Below, piece after piece: positions 10,141-19,727 of a stretch of DNA of 64,000 nt; within the stretch, counting starts at the first letter, position 1, and each line of letters opens with the position of its first letter. The stretch lies in the NCBI RefSeq assembly GCF_000316625.1, contig NC_019676.1:1847001-1911000 (forward strand), written 5' to 3'. This DNA comes from Nostoc sp. PCC 7107. GTDB lineage: Bacteria; Cyanobacteriota; Cyanobacteriia; Cyanobacteriales; Nostocaceae. A model generated the notes under the pieces. It was given only the letters and a program-made list of their open reading frames with translations. It was not told where the DNA came from and made no database searches. A program made the position numbers and the translations under genes.

Positions 10141-11352
10141 CTATTTCTTTGGTGTTCCCATAAAAGACTTGTAATTAACATATTTCTCGACAAGCATAAG
10201 TAATTCGGAATCATCAAATGGTTTGGTTAAATAATCTGTTGCCCCAACCATCCTGGCTCTGACTCGATCAATAAAGCCATCTTTACCAGTCAGCATAATA
10301 ATCGGTACTAAGCGAAATGCGGTAGAATGCCGCAACATATTGCAAATCTCATAACCATCGAGTTCAGGCATGGCAATGTCGCACAAAATTAAATCTGGTC
10401 GTAGTTGAAATAGCAAACCGAGTGCTTCTAAGGGTTGATTCAGCGCGATCGCTTCATAACCATGTAACTTTAAAATCGACTCAACAGCCTCACAAATCGT
10501 GGTTGTATCATCAATACAAACTATCCGTGGGCGATGGTTTTCTCCTCCTCCCAACATTGGTACTACTGTCTGGGAATTAGTTGTGGCTGAATCTACTAGT
10601 TGCAACCAACCTTGTAGCACATAAGGATATATGGCCTTAGCAACTGTCAATAAATCTCGGTTAAGATAACGCGACAGTTGACGGAGAGATGTTTTGCCAT
10701 CAGCCCAATGCTGTAGCTTATTTACTGTTGCTTCTGGTAGCGAGGAACGTAATTCTGCTGTATCAGCTAACACTGGTAATTGTTCGGGAGATTGAATTTG
10801 CGGATATAGGCGCTTCCATTCTTGGACTTGTTGAGTAATTCTGGTAACTAGAGGCGCAATTTCTAAACTAGTTAATTGTGGTGCGAGGGCTGCTCCTTGA
10901 CGAAAAATGAAACTCCCTTGGTGTAAACTCAACAAATCAAACAATGTTTCTTGCACTAAGCGGTGAATAATACTATGAGCTATTTTGGGACTGATGATAT
11001 TTTTTTCTAAAAGTGTCCACAAATAGCCATACTCTGGGACATTTTGAGTAGCTATTGAAGTATGTTGCCTTTGCTCAAGCTCTGTTTCGACTCGATAATG
11101 ACGCAAATAATCTTCAATCCGCGACAAATTACTATCACCAGCTTGGCAATAGATGACTTGACCATTGAGAAAAAAGACAAACCAAGATTGTTTTCTGCTA
11201 TTTTTGCTATGGCGATGCCTGAGAGTCTCATCTTGGCTGAGATTATCTTGCTTGTGAAAGCCAGCTTCTACTAAAAGTTGTCCAGTTCTCTGGCCTAAAG
11301 CAATCAATTGCAAAATACTCCGAATATCAATTTCATTTAAATTTCCCTGCAT
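10141..11352 (-). CDS. hmpA: PatA-like response regulator HmpA (PATAN/DUF4388 + receiver)
   Basis: This 403-residue protein starts with a PATAN/DUF4388-type region (MQGNLNEIDIRSILQLIAL) that extends with helical segments to about residue 250. A C-terminal receiver follows, with the phospho-Asp in LILCDIAMPE and Lys in YLTKPF. The layout is that of PatA/PilG-like regulators, which link chemotaxis-type signalling to type IV pili in cyanobacteria. It is the first gene of the minus-strand hmp cluster and is divergent from hmpF, with 408 bases between. Similar PATAN regulators occur in other taxis clusters, so the symbol rests on the gene order. Confidence 0.85.
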   Translation of the reverse strand: MQGNLNEIDIRSILQLIALGQRTGQLLVEAGFHKQDNLSQDETLRHRHSKNSRKQSWFVFFLNGQVIYCQAGDSNLSRIEDYLRHYRVETELEQRQHTSIATQNVPEYGYLWTLLEKNIISPKIAHSIIHRLVQETLFDLLSLHQGSFIFRQGAALAPQLTSLEIAPLVTRITQQVQEWKRLYPQIQSPEQLPVLADTAELRSSLPEATVNKLQHWADGKTSLRQLSRYLNRDLLTVAKAIYPYVLQGWLQLVDSATTNSQTVVPMLGGGENHRPRIVCIDDTTTICEAVESILKLHGYEAIALNQPLEALGLLFQLRPDLILCDIAMPELDGYEICNMLRHSTAFRLVPIIMLTGKDGFIDRVRARMVGATDYLTKPFDDSELLMLVEKYVNYKSFMGTPKK

Positions 11353-11760
11353 TTAGCTCAACGCGACTCCTTGTTACATTCTTGACTTAAGTTTGCTCAG
11401 TAATTTTTTTCCATATTTCTCATAAAGTAAAGTAAATTATTACCTCCACACTTTCGCCATCTTATTTCTCCAACAACTAATGTCTATCAGGGGATACATT
11501 TAGCTATAAACCGTAAATTTTCGTAATACAGCTTGATAAAGTTAGTGATAACACGGAAGTCATGATCACTATCACCAGTACAGAATATAAAGGCGCGACT
11601 CAATCGCTTATACAAATATTTAGGCGTAAAATTTTATGCCCACAGGTAGTTCTGTCTGTATTTTTTTCCTACACCACGGTGAAATTAAGACGAACTCACA
11701 GAATTATCTCAGATATATATCTCAAAACACGGACATTAAGTACGCAAAAGGACGAATGGT
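11353..11760. promoter_or_regulatory. Divergent promoter region between hmpA and hmpF
   Basis: This 408-base AT-rich region separates the two divergent start codons and must hold both promoters. A GGGGATACA at 11490-11498 on the plus strand is similar to the J-box motif (GGGAATACT, from memory) of the hormogonium sigma factor SigJ, but at two mismatches this is weak. The AAAGGA just before the GTG of hmpF is a good ribosome-binding site. An 81-codon frame at 11562 overlaps hmpF and does not look like a gene. Confidence 0.45.
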
Positions 11761-13518
11761 GTGCTGTATTTAGCAGAAGTACAAAAGCAGAAGGGCGGCT
11801 TACTTAGTGGTGGTTCTAAAACCGAACTGAAACTGCTCGCTTGTCAGCGAACCGACCAGAACTGGAGTACTGTGTCGGAAGAGGTGATCACTGCTGAAGA
11901 AGCCAGCAAATTAAATGACGGTGCATTAGTGCTAGTGGAACTGAATCCGAATCGCCAAGTGCAGCGGATTCAAGAAGCCGGACGGCCATTAGTCAACATC
12001 TTGCAAAATTTTTCTCGTCAGCTAGAAAAATTTAAACTGAAGGAAGATGAAATTGATCAATGGAAGCAGTCGCTAACATTTCAGGCGCAAGAAATGAATC
12101 GCCGGGAAATGGAGATGGAAGCACGCTTAGAACAGCTGCAACAAATGGAAGATGATTGTCAACGCCTAGACGAGCAAAAACAGGAAGTTGACTCATCCCG
12201 CGAAGAAATTGAACAGTTGCAAGCGGAAATTGAGCGTAACCGCCAAGAACTAGAAGGTGCTTGGGAGCATTTGCGCGGTGAACAACGGCGTTTAGAAGAG
12301 CGACAAGCAGAGGTAAAACAAGGTAATGTTTTAGATGAAGAGCAAAGTCGGGTGATGAGCGAGTTATTGAATCGCTTATCTAGTCGTGTTGCGCCAACGG
12401 AAACAGTCAGGGAACATTTGCATTTAGCTTTTGAATTAATCGAACAGCAGCAAGCAACTTTAAATCCCTACTGGGAAAAGTTAGAGCAGCAAAAAACTTT
12501 AGCAGCACAGCAACAAGAAGAAGTTGAGCGTCTTACACAAAATTTAAGCGATCGCCAAAATGAATGGCAACAAGCACATAATTTTATAGAACAGCAAACT
12601 ACTCAATTAAAAATTAATCAGGCAACTATTACTAGTAAGCAAGAATCTGCTCGACTTGTCAAGGAACAATTACAATATCAAGACGATTTATATCAAAAAA
12701 TAAATTACTTATCTGCCAGTTCTGGTGATATTTCTAGAAATAAAGTTGATGTAGAAGCATTGGAAAAAATGCCTTTAGATGAACTACAAAAAATAGTTCA
12801 AGACCTCATTAAAAAATTAGAAATAGACTCTAGCTTTGTCCAAGAACAAGAGCAGGAACTGCAATATAAGCAAGTAGACATAGAAGAATTACAAAAAAAA
12901 CTTAGTCAAGCCTCTGACCAAGACCATATCAATTTGGAAATGGAACTGGCGGATGAAAAAGACCATTACCAAATGCTCAACAAAACTTTAGAAGGTCAAC
13001 GCCGTAGTTTGTTGCAGCGTGATAAGGCTCTGAGGCAGCATCAAAATATATTACTCCGAAGACAAGGACAACCTGTTTCTAATATAGAAGAAGAAAGTAC
13101 AGTTGATTTTGCTCCGATTTTGTTACAAATCGATGGTCAGCGGCAACAACAATCACAGGAATTACAAAAAGTTGAACAAGAAATTGAGCAGATGCGATCT
13201 GCAATTGAATTAGATCAAGGTATGATTGACAACCAAGCTCATGATTTGGAAAGTAAGCAACAAGAAATTAAAACTCTAGAAGCAAGTTTACAGTCTTTGC
13301 AAACAGCAACTGCTGAATGCTGGGTGCGAGTCAATTTATATCAAGAAGCCTTACAACCAATTCAAGATTCTTTGGATGGTTTGCGACAAAAGCTACAAGG
13401 AATTAATGATTCTCTAGCGCAAGTGCAAGAAGTTGGTGATTATCAACTGCAAACTATTAGCGAGATGCGTCAGACTCTGCAAAATTTGATATCACAGCCA
13501 GAGTTAATAGCATCTTAG
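11761..13518 (+). CDS. hmpF: Coiled-coil pilus-motility protein HmpF
   Basis: This 585-residue protein is almost entirely coiled coil (Gln/Glu/Leu/Arg-rich heptads from about residue 75 to the C-terminus) after a short globular N-terminus (MLYLAEVQKQKGG). HmpF of filamentous cyanobacteria has this architecture and gene position, next to and divergent from hmpA. There it is needed for surface pili and for the polar positioning of motility proteins. The start is GTG at 11761: AAAGGA lies eight bases upstream and an ATG five bases earlier is out of frame. It has no signal peptide or membrane segment, so it is cytosolic or associated with the pilus base through partners. Confidence 0.85.
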   Translation: MLYLAEVQKQKGGLLSGGSKTELKLLACQRTDQNWSTVSEEVITAEEASKLNDGALVLVELNPNRQVQRIQEAGRPLVNILQNFSRQLEKFKLKEDEIDQWKQSLTFQAQEMNRREMEMEARLEQLQQMEDDCQRLDEQKQEVDSSREEIEQLQAEIERNRQELEGAWEHLRGEQRRLEERQAEVKQGNVLDEEQSRVMSELLNRLSSRVAPTETVREHLHLAFELIEQQQATLNPYWEKLEQQKTLAAQQQEEVERLTQNLSDRQNEWQQAHNFIEQQTTQLKINQATITSKQESARLVKEQLQYQDDLYQKINYLSASSGDISRNKVDVEALEKMPLDELQKIVQDLIKKLEIDSSFVQEQEQELQYKQVDIEELQKKLSQASDQDHINLEMELADEKDHYQMLNKTLEGQRRSLLQRDKALRQHQNILLRRQGQPVSNIEEESTVDFAPILLQIDGQRQQQSQELQKVEQEIEQMRSAIELDQGMIDNQAHDLESKQQEIKTLEASLQSLQTATAECWVRVNLYQEALQPIQDSLDGLRQKLQGINDSLAQVQEVGDYQLQTISEMRQTLQNLISQPELIAS

Positions 13519-13548
13519 AAGTATGAAGTGTGAAAAATATTTTAGACT

Positions 13549-14532
13549 TTATAATGACTTTTCCTTAATGATAATCCAGTTACCTTGAACTTGAGCGATC
13601 GCACCACCAGGAAAGGGATCTGTTTGTGAACGGTTCGGGGCGGTAATTAAGGCGGTTAATTTTTCAATATGTTCAAAATTAGGTGCGTCAGGCAAAATTT
13701 CTAGCAATACCTGTCGCATCACACGGCGTTGTAAAGCTAATGGCGCTGGTTGTAATACCTGACGATTTAATTTTAGATGATCCCCACTCCCTATCGTCGC
13801 TTTTTCCCGCAACTGCTGAGATGCTTGTTCCAAATACTCAACATCTGCTTGCAAGAGTTCTGCTGTTTGGGCTAAAGCTGATTCTACTTTGGGGTTAAAG
13901 TTTGTTTGTAAATAGGGAATTAATTCTTGGCGGATGCGGTTGCGTGCGTACTTCACATTTTGATTGGTAGAATCTTCCCAAATAGGTAATTGAAAATCTT
14001 GGCAAAATTGCCCTGTTTTTTGACGAGTGATTGCTAAAAGTGGGCGCACTAAGGTAATTTTTTCAGATAAAGGACGTTCCCAAGTTAAAGCTTGTAAACC
14101 ATCAGCACCAGTACCACGCATTAAATTGTAAAGCAGAGTTTCGGCGCGATCGCTGGCTGTATGTCCAGTAACGATATATTGATAATTATATTTTTGGGCG
14201 ATCGCATTTAAAGCTTGATATCGCCAATTCCGCGCCGTACCTTCACTATTTATGGGTTCTTTAGCAGTTTCTAAATAAAAATTTACACCCCAATTTTTAG
14301 CCAAATTTGCTACATGATGAGCGTTAGCTTGGGAATCATCACGCCAGCAATGATCGCAATGAGCAATACCTAAATACCATGACCACTTTGATTGTAAATC
14401 TAAGAGTAATTTAATTAAGCATAGAGAATCTTGCCCGCCAGAAACAGCCACTAACAGGCGTTCATGATGTAGAAATAAATGACGTGATTTAATGGTGCGA
14501 TGAATTTTGGCGTGTAAGGGAGTCCATACCAT
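13549..14532 (-). CDS. tilS: tRNA(Ile)-lysidine synthase TilS
   Basis: TilS converts the wobble cytidine of the CAU-anticodon tRNA-Ile to lysidine with ATP and lysine, so that the tRNA reads AUA. The N-type ATP pyrophosphatase P-loop SGGQDS is at residues 31-36, followed by AHCDHCWR and the VTGHTASDRAETLLYNLMRG block. The arginine-rich KYARNRIRQELIPYL motif is also present. At 327 residues it is a short, cyanobacterial-type TilS without the full C-terminal domains. It is convergent with hmpF, 30 bases apart. Confidence 0.93.
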   Translation of the reverse strand: MVWTPLHAKIHRTIKSRHLFLHHERLLVAVSGGQDSLCLIKLLLDLQSKWSWYLGIAHCDHCWRDDSQANAHHVANLAKNWGVNFYLETAKEPINSEGTARNWRYQALNAIAQKYNYQYIVTGHTASDRAETLLYNLMRGTGADGLQALTWERPLSEKITLVRPLLAITRQKTGQFCQDFQLPIWEDSTNQNVKYARNRIRQELIPYLQTNFNPKVESALAQTAELLQADVEYLEQASQQLREKATIGSGDHLKLNRQVLQPAPLALQRRVMRQVLLEILPDAPNFEHIEKLTALITAPNRSQTDPFPGGAIAQVQGNWIIIKEKSL

Positions 14533-14543
14533 TTTGAATTATT

Positions 14544-14616
14544 AACCGCAGATGAATGCAGACGGACGCAGATAATTGATTATTTGATCCGCGTGCATCC
14601 GCGTAAATCTGCGGTT
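14544..14616. repeat. Imperfect inverted repeat (dispersed intergenic hairpin)
   Basis: The arms begin AACCGCAGAT and end ATCTGCGGTT, with further partial matches inward (GCAGACGGACGCAG against CGCGTGCATCCGCG). The CCGCAGAT...ATCTGCGG hairpin type is familiar from Nostocales intergenic regions. It lies upstream of the tilS start codon. Confidence 0.6.
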
Positions 14617-14654
14617 TTAAAACATAGTAAATATTCACAAAATATCAAATATAA

Positions 14655-14688
14655 TTTAACCCCTCTTTATAAGTAAAGAGGGGTTAAA
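14655..14688 (-). terminator. Strong hairpin after ccsA
   Basis: A perfect 15-base stem (14655-14669 with 14674-14688) closes a four-base loop only five bases beyond the ccsA stop codon. It is followed on the minus strand by an AT-rich stretch. It is the likely terminator of ccsA, although a classic U-run is missing. Confidence 0.7.
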
Positions 14689-14692
14689 GCTA

Positions 14693-15748
14693 TTAAAAAA
14701 ACCAACCGTAAGAATGTAAACCTTTTCCTAAAAGATTCACTCCGAGATAACAAATCCAGACGACAACAAACCCACTTGCAGCTAAAATTGCGGGGCGACG
14801 ACCTTGCCAACCGCGAGTAATTCTAGCGTGGAGGTAAGCTGCAAAAACTAACCAAGTAATTAATGCCCATGTTTCTTTAGGATCCCAACTCCAGTAAGAA
14901 CCCCAAGCTTCGTTTGCCCAAACACCACCAGCAATAATCCCGATGGTCAGCAGGGGAAATCCTAACCCAATGATGCGATAACTGATATTGTCTAAGGTAT
15001 CAGCCAGACTGAGCAGTTGGGGCGAAAGAACTGCGGTGGTTGCTGCGGTTCCTGATTGGGTTGCTGTTACCAAATTCATCACAGCGGTGTTGCCGTTATT
15101 AGTATTGCTTTCAAAACGACGAGCAGAACCGTTATCTTCACCGACAGGTGTTGCTGATTGAGTTACTAGTTCACCTGCTTTGTGTAAGCGATAACCATTA
15201 GTGCGGTAGCCACCAGTGCCTACCGAACTACCTTGTAGTTCGATATTTTGGCCGCGTGTCACCACCAGAAAAGCGATCGCTAATATTGAACCTACCATTA
15301 AAGCAGAGTAGCTCAACATCATGACGCTGACGTGCATCATCAACCAGTTAGATTTCAATGCAGGGACTAATGGCTCTGCTGATTGCATGGTTGATGGTAA
15401 GGTGAGAGCCGCAAAGGCAGTGATTCCCATTGCTACGGGTGTAGTAAAAACTCCCACCAAGCGGCTACGGGTACCATTTTCCGCAATTAAATGGACTGCT
15501 GTAATCCCCCAAGTCAAAAAAAACAGCGACTCGTACAAGTTACTTAGCGGGAAATAACCTGCCTCTATCCATCTTGCGCCTAAAAGGGTAGCAATGCACA
15601 AATTGGCGATCGCCATTCCTGCTGTCCCTAAAGCACCAAGTGCTGGGAGATTTGGAAAAGCTGCTCCTACCCAATAAACTAGCATGGTAAGAAATAACAC
15701 GGCAAATGCGGCGTTGTCTAGCCAGTTCTGGAGTACAACCAGATTCAT
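14693..15748 (-). CDS. ccsA: Cytochrome c biogenesis protein CcsA (also annotated CcsB)
   Basis: This 351-residue membrane protein is part of the system II machinery that delivers heme and attaches it to apocytochromes c on the lumenal side. It has about eight hydrophobic segments and the tryptophan-rich heme-handling motif [13 protein letters not shown] at about residue 283. Conserved histidines are visible at MMHVS and in the last loop. A Ser/Thr/Asn-rich loop between about residues 170 and 235 is longer and less conserved than the rest. The cyanobacterial/plastid name is ccsA; some pipelines call the same family CcsB. Confidence 0.9.
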   Translation of the reverse strand: MNLVVLQNWLDNAAFAVLFLTMLVYWVGAAFPNLPALGALGTAGMAIANLCIATLLGARWIEAGYFPLSNLYESLFFLTWGITAVHLIAENGTRSRLVGVFTTPVAMGITAFAALTLPSTMQSAEPLVPALKSNWLMMHVSVMMLSYSALMVGSILAIAFLVVTRGQNIELQGSSVGTGGYRTNGYRLHKAGELVTQSATPVGEDNGSARRFESNTNNGNTAVMNLVTATQSGTAATTAVLSPQLLSLADTLDNISYRIIGLGFPLLTIGIIAGGVWANEAWGSYWSWDPKETWALITWLVFAAYLHARITRGWQGRRPAILAASGFVVVWICYLGVNLLGKGLHSYGWFF

Positions 15749-15893
15749 ACAGTATTCTCCACCGTTATTGTTTAAAGTTGCGATTCTAACTATCCTGATC
15801 CTAACTTGAGTTTAATTAGAGACTCAGGGTAGATAGAATAAATTAATGTGTGTGGTACTGCTAAACTGACGTAACTAATATCATGGACAGGAT

Positions 15894-17642
15894 TTACTTT
15901 GAACTACTAATGTTGGGACTAGATGCTGGATTAGGTAAAGTTGCTGAATTATGAGATTTTTTCAAAGAGAGAAATACATCGTAGCGAGTACTACGACTAT
16001 CACTCACAGAGGTTGTTGCACCAATGGAACGGGTTGCTTCTAAAAAAGTTTTTTGTTTGGGAAATAAGGTATTGAGAGTAAAGTTATTTACCATTCGTTC
16101 TACATCCAGAAAAAATGCCCCATTTGTCGGATTCAGTTCTGTCGGCACAGTATGTTGATAAGCAAGATTACTGGCTAGTGTGCTGTTGGGTTTAGGTACA
16201 ATTTTATCGGTGATGGGAGCGCCCAATACTAAAAAAGCGATATCCTTATCTAACCACCCGTGGCTGGCTGTTAAAGTACCAAAAGGCCCAATCCAGTTCA
16301 CAACAGGTTGATTTGCCACTTTCCCTGGTTGAATTTGGAATTGATATTGATTTTTAATTACGTCATCCAGTTTTTGGAGAGATGCTTCAGCTAATTTGCG
16401 ATCGCTGGCTTTGATCATAAATACCAATCCAGCTTTAAAATCTCCTGGGGTGCCGTTTTTTGCTGTGTTAGGAATGAGTGAAACAGCAAACTCGCCTTTC
16501 ATCCAACTGAGTAAATCTCGTTCCAAATCAAGATTAGCCAGCGATTTTACGTCACTACGCAGTTGTTCTGGAGATACAGGCGAGAGGGGGTTTCCTTGAG
16601 ATGTGAGGATGTAATCTCCCCACAACCTTTGTAAGTTACTACCAGATAACATCATCAAGGTTTCTGCTGGCATTCGTTGCTGCATACTGGCTGCTGTGTT
16701 GTCAACTGAGAGTAGGCGCTGACTTTGAGGATTCAGCCAGGAAACACCTTTCAAACGTACTCCTTCTGCCTCTAAAGTAATAGTCCCCGCCAAACCTTGG
16801 TTATTTTGCAGTTGCGCTAAAACTTGAGCAGGTAATCGCCGATTAGGAGCCGTAGTCGCAATTTTGGCTGCTGTTGGAACGTTGATATAAAACTGAGCAA
16901 AAGAATGAGATTCAGAAATTTTTGGGAAATTCTCAGCGAAACTCCCGACTGTTGCTAAAGATGTTTTATTTTTATAGGCATCAATTGCCCGTTCTGTGGC
17001 TTTAGGATTATCCGTAATTACTAGGAAGCGTTTAGCTAATAATGTAGCTGAAAGGTTTGTGCCAAATTGCCCTTCGCTTTGTTTAATCGGAATTCCCTGA
17101 TAGGTGCGGTCAATCCATTTACCTGTTTTCAGCGCTTTGGGCTGTGCCAATATTTTTTGGGCTAACTCTGGGTTTTTTACAGGCAAAACCATAACTAATG
17201 ACTGCTGAGTGTTAGGAGTAACGCCATCAGTAGCTACAGGCTTAGGGGCAGGCTGAGTAGTTTCGGGAGCTAAAATAGCGAAGGTAACTTCTTCATCTAC
17301 CCAAGGTTGGATATCTTGCTCAAAGTTAAAACCATTGTTGGTCAAAAAGCGATCGCGCAACTGAATTAAATTTTTATTCAGTTCTGCTTGGGACTCTTTT
17401 GTACCAAATTCCTGTAATTTCTGCCATTGTTGGGGATCTGTACTGAGAGAAGCAGCAAACAGAGCATCGCCAGGAATAATATTTGCACCTACTAATAAAT
17501 TTCCCGAATATAAATGCCCCTGGCTGAACAACCGATAGGCGACTCCGCCACCAATAATTAACAAACCAGTAGCCGAGAGCGTCAGTGCCAGAGACGGTTT
17601 CTGTTTTTTCTTCATGGGAACAGACACAATAGGCAGCGCCAT
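15894..17642 (-). CDS. DUF3352 domain protein, membrane-anchored
   Basis: This protein of about 582 residues has an N-terminal basic stretch (KKKQKPS) and one transmembrane segment. A DUF3352 region then fills the rest: GDALFAASLSTDPQQW at the start, then repeated mixed alpha/beta units with tail segments such as GAFFLDVERMVNN. The family is widespread in cyanobacteria and has no known function. The bulk is probably on the periplasmic or lumenal side. I used the ATG at 17642; a TTG three codons upstream and an ATG nine codons downstream are alternatives. It is upstream of ccsA by 145 bases and may be transcribed separately. Confidence 0.75.
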   Translation of the reverse strand: MALPIVSVPMKKKQKPSLALTLSATGLLIIGGGVAYRLFSQGHLYSGNLLVGANIIPGDALFAASLSTDPQQWQKLQEFGTKESQAELNKNLIQLRDRFLTNNGFNFEQDIQPWVDEEVTFAILAPETTQPAPKPVATDGVTPNTQQSLVMVLPVKNPELAQKILAQPKALKTGKWIDRTYQGIPIKQSEGQFGTNLSATLLAKRFLVITDNPKATERAIDAYKNKTSLATVGSFAENFPKISESHSFAQFYINVPTAAKIATTAPNRRLPAQVLAQLQNNQGLAGTITLEAEGVRLKGVSWLNPQSQRLLSVDNTAASMQQRMPAETLMMLSGSNLQRLWGDYILTSQGNPLSPVSPEQLRSDVKSLANLDLERDLLSWMKGEFAVSLIPNTAKNGTPGDFKAGLVFMIKASDRKLAEASLQKLDDVIKNQYQFQIQPGKVANQPVVNWIGPFGTLTASHGWLDKDIAFLVLGAPITDKIVPKPNSTLASNLAYQHTVPTELNPTNGAFFLDVERMVNNFTLNTLFPKQKTFLEATRSIGATTSVSDSRSTRYDVFLSLKKSHNSATLPNPASSPNISSSK

Positions 17643-18470
17643 TGAAACCAATACCTCATAACTTGCGAACTTTTTACTTGCTTTACCAAGTAAACTTAAG
17701 CATTTCCCATTCTTTTGGGCTATTTTTCAACAATTTTCTTTACTTTGAACTTTTACTGACACTTCGGTAATTAACCTTAGCTATTTGGCTGTAAAAGGAG
17801 TATTTTTATTGTTAGTTTATCTTTTTAACATGCTTTGTTATATTTCGCAGGCAACTTTCTCATAAAAGTTTTATTTATCGCTTAATTTTCGTGAGAGAAA
17901 ACCTTGGCGAATTTACGTCGTGATCTGAAAAATCAATGGAATAAGGGAGGGACTGAGGTAAGCAAAACCCTTTCACACATAAGCTCTCACTCTTGATGGT
18001 TAATCTTGAGAGACAACTTTTTTACATAAGTTTTTAACTTTATTCTCAGTATTATGACGATATAACTAACTGCAAACAGCTGTAAGTAACCAGTAATTTG
18101 TAATTTTTACTACTTATACAACTTAGTTATTATGTATTGAATCTTCAAAGATATAGGGTTAACACCCAACTGAAAAAATTATAGAAAATATAATTAATGA
18201 TGACTATTTTTACCAAAATTACCAAACCATAAATTTTGGCAATTTATCGATATTTTTGCACTGAAATCATGATTATATGGGCTAGATAGCAGTAAATGAA
18301 CTATCCAGCCAAAATTTAATTTTTAGATAAATTTAATTTTTTCCCTAACTCAGGTATATTCGATTACCTATTTAATGTGAGGATTTAATGACCGTCGCTG
18401 AGGTCAATACCTGGAAGTAATTGAATGGATAATCAGTACTTGGCGATATTTTGGCGATCGCTACTTTATT
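17643..18470. other. Long intergenic region without a recognisable gene
   Basis: About 820 AT-rich bases. I see no convincing coding frame. A weak terminator-like hairpin on the plus strand (CTCTCA at 17984-17989 pairing with TGAGAG at 18007-18012) is followed by six or more T at about 18018. It could end a small RNA or a leader, but nothing else supports one. Confidence 0.4.
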
Positions 18471-19100
18471 CTAAACTTTGCCGTTAGTAGAACTTAGCTG
18501 CATCGGCCCCAAATATTTGGCTAGATAAGGAGAGAAAACCTCATAAATCAAAGTTAGCGGTTGCCCATGATGCCAAAACAAGTAGTGACGACCCCAAAAC
18601 GGCCCTTCCACATCAAAGCCAGACTCTAACGCCGCTGAGTCCCCGTAGTAAATACCCCGCACATCTCGATACAACTCTGTGCGGAGACGCGCTAAACTTG
18701 CCCAAATTGGCAATGAACGATTTTGCAAATATTCATCTACATGGCTGGCTTCCCACCAAGATGTCGCATAAGCTAACCTCTGCCCCGAAGCAGTCCGTAA
18801 CCACACCTGTCGTCGCAGTCTTGGCCCTGGTACAGCTTGGATTAAATCGGGTGCATCATCTAAATCTACGCCAATCAACGACATATCAATGACATCTACT
18901 TCCGTTGGCTCACCTGTCAGCAATTCTAAATGCCGAGTCGGAGAACCATCGCCCAATAACAGTAGTTGCCAAGTCGGAGCCAATTGTGTGTGTGGCAAAC
19001 TCTTTTGTATGACTTCCTCGTCTCCTTGCCAAATCGGAGTCAGACGGTGCCAAGCTGATGGCAGTGTGGAGTTGTTTGTCAGAGTAAAAATAGCAGTCAA
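18471..19100 (-). CDS. Chorismate lyase (plastoquinone pathway, DUF98 family)
   Basis: This 209-residue protein matches the cyanobacterial chorismate-pyruvate lyase family (DUF98), which releases pyruvate from chorismate to give 4-hydroxybenzoate, the head group of plastoquinone. Recognisable parts are LTPIWQGDEEVIQ near the N-terminus, the VPGPRLRRQVWLRTASGQRLAYATSWW strand pair in the middle, and the C-terminal FWGRHYLFWHHGQPLTLIYEVFSP. The Arg in RRQVWL and the Glu in the last strand fit the expected ligands. It has no membrane segment. It is unlike UbiC of proteobacteria in overall sequence. Confidence 0.85.
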   Translation of the reverse strand: MTAIFTLTNNSTLPSAWHRLTPIWQGDEEVIQKSLPHTQLAPTWQLLLLGDGSPTRHLELLTGEPTEVDVIDMSLIGVDLDDAPDLIQAVPGPRLRRQVWLRTASGQRLAYATSWWEASHVDEYLQNRSLPIWASLARLRTELYRDVRGIYYGDSAALESGFDVEGPFWGRHYLFWHHGQPLTLIYEVFSPYLAKYLGPMQLSSTNGKV

Positions 19101-19155
19101 TGTTATTTACAAAAGTTCATCTATCTATATAAAAGCACAAAAAAAGTCAACAGTT

Positions 19156-19196
19156 CAATGGTCAATAGTTAAGTAATACTTAGCTATTGACCATTG
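19156..19196. terminator. Inverted repeat between the tRNA-Leu gene and chorismate lyase
   Basis: A perfect 13-base stem (CAATGGTCAATAG at 19156-19168 with its complement at 19184-19196) contains the TGACCAT heptamer-like unit seen in Nostoc intergenic repeats; the unit is repeated just downstream. It could terminate the minus-strand tRNA transcript before the lyase gene. Confidence 0.5.
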
Positions 19197-19212
19197 ACCA
19201 TTGACTAAAAAA

Positions 19213-19293
19213 TGCGGATGGCGAGACTCGAACTCGCAAGGCAAAGCCACACGCACCTCAAGCGTGCGCGTATACCAATTCCGCCACATCCGC
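19213..19293 (-). tRNA. tRNA-Leu (anticodon GAG)
   Basis: The reverse strand folds into a class II tRNA of 81 bases. The acceptor stem is GCGGATG/CATCCGC with discriminator A. The D-arm has GGCGGAATTGGTATACGC, and the anticodon stem CACGC/GCGTG has loop TTGAGGT, giving GAG. A long variable arm follows (GGCTTTGCC), then T-arm GCGAGTTCGAGTCTCGC. The CCA end is not encoded. Serine is excluded by the anticodon. Confidence 0.96.
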
Positions 19294-19466
19294 TAGAGTT
19301 AACTGAAGAACCAATATAGCACAACAAAGTGATTATAGTAAGGTAATATCTAAATTTTGCAAAATTTACCAAAAATTTAAGTGAACATATTCACAAATTT
19401 CCCGAAGGCGGATATCAGACTAACAGAAATGTAATAGCGCCACAAGTGATATTAAAAGGGGTATGG

Positions 19467-19587
19467 CTACTTTAAGATGCTCTGCACTAACCCACAGCCT
19501 AGTGCGGGAAACTGGCACAGACAAGCAGATGTAATCCTGTTAGTCTGGTTAAGACCTGTAGAGGCTTGACAGTCTTGATTTTTGTAG
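19467..19587 (+). ncRNA. Candidate structured RNA upstream of accC
   Basis: The segment folds into a rod with several nested helices: CTAC (19467) with GTAG (19584); TTAAGA (19472-19477) with TCTTGA (19573-19578); GCTCTGCA (19479-19486) with TGTAGAGGC (19557-19565, one bulge); TAACC (19488-19492) with GGTTA (19547-19551). Inside are two hairpins: GCCTAGT/ACTGGC (19497-19516), and CAGAC..CAG/CTG..GTCTG (19518-19547). Such ordered pairing is unlikely by chance in AT-rich spacer. It may be a free RNA (6S-like rods look similar) or the 5' leader of accC, whose start is 140 bases on. No family was recognised by sequence. Confidence 0.4.
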
Positions 19588-19727
19588 AATTTCGAAGGGC
19601 GTACATCCACTGCTGAGAATGATATTGCAAAAGCTCTGATCTTTAAATTTGCAACTAAGTAAAAGCTTTGTTGCTAATCAGATAAGAGAAAATGTCAATC
19701 TACTGGTACTAATATCGAAGCTAGAAA

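Noticed and set aside
11562-11807. 81-codon plus-strand frame before and overlapping hmpF
   Set aside because: It has no family features, overlaps the well-supported hmpF start and lies in the divergent promoter region.
18388-18420. Ten-codon frame MTVAEVNTWK in the 17.6-18.5 kb gap
   Set aside because: It was checked as a possible photosynthetic miniprotein but lacks a membrane helix and is too short to support.
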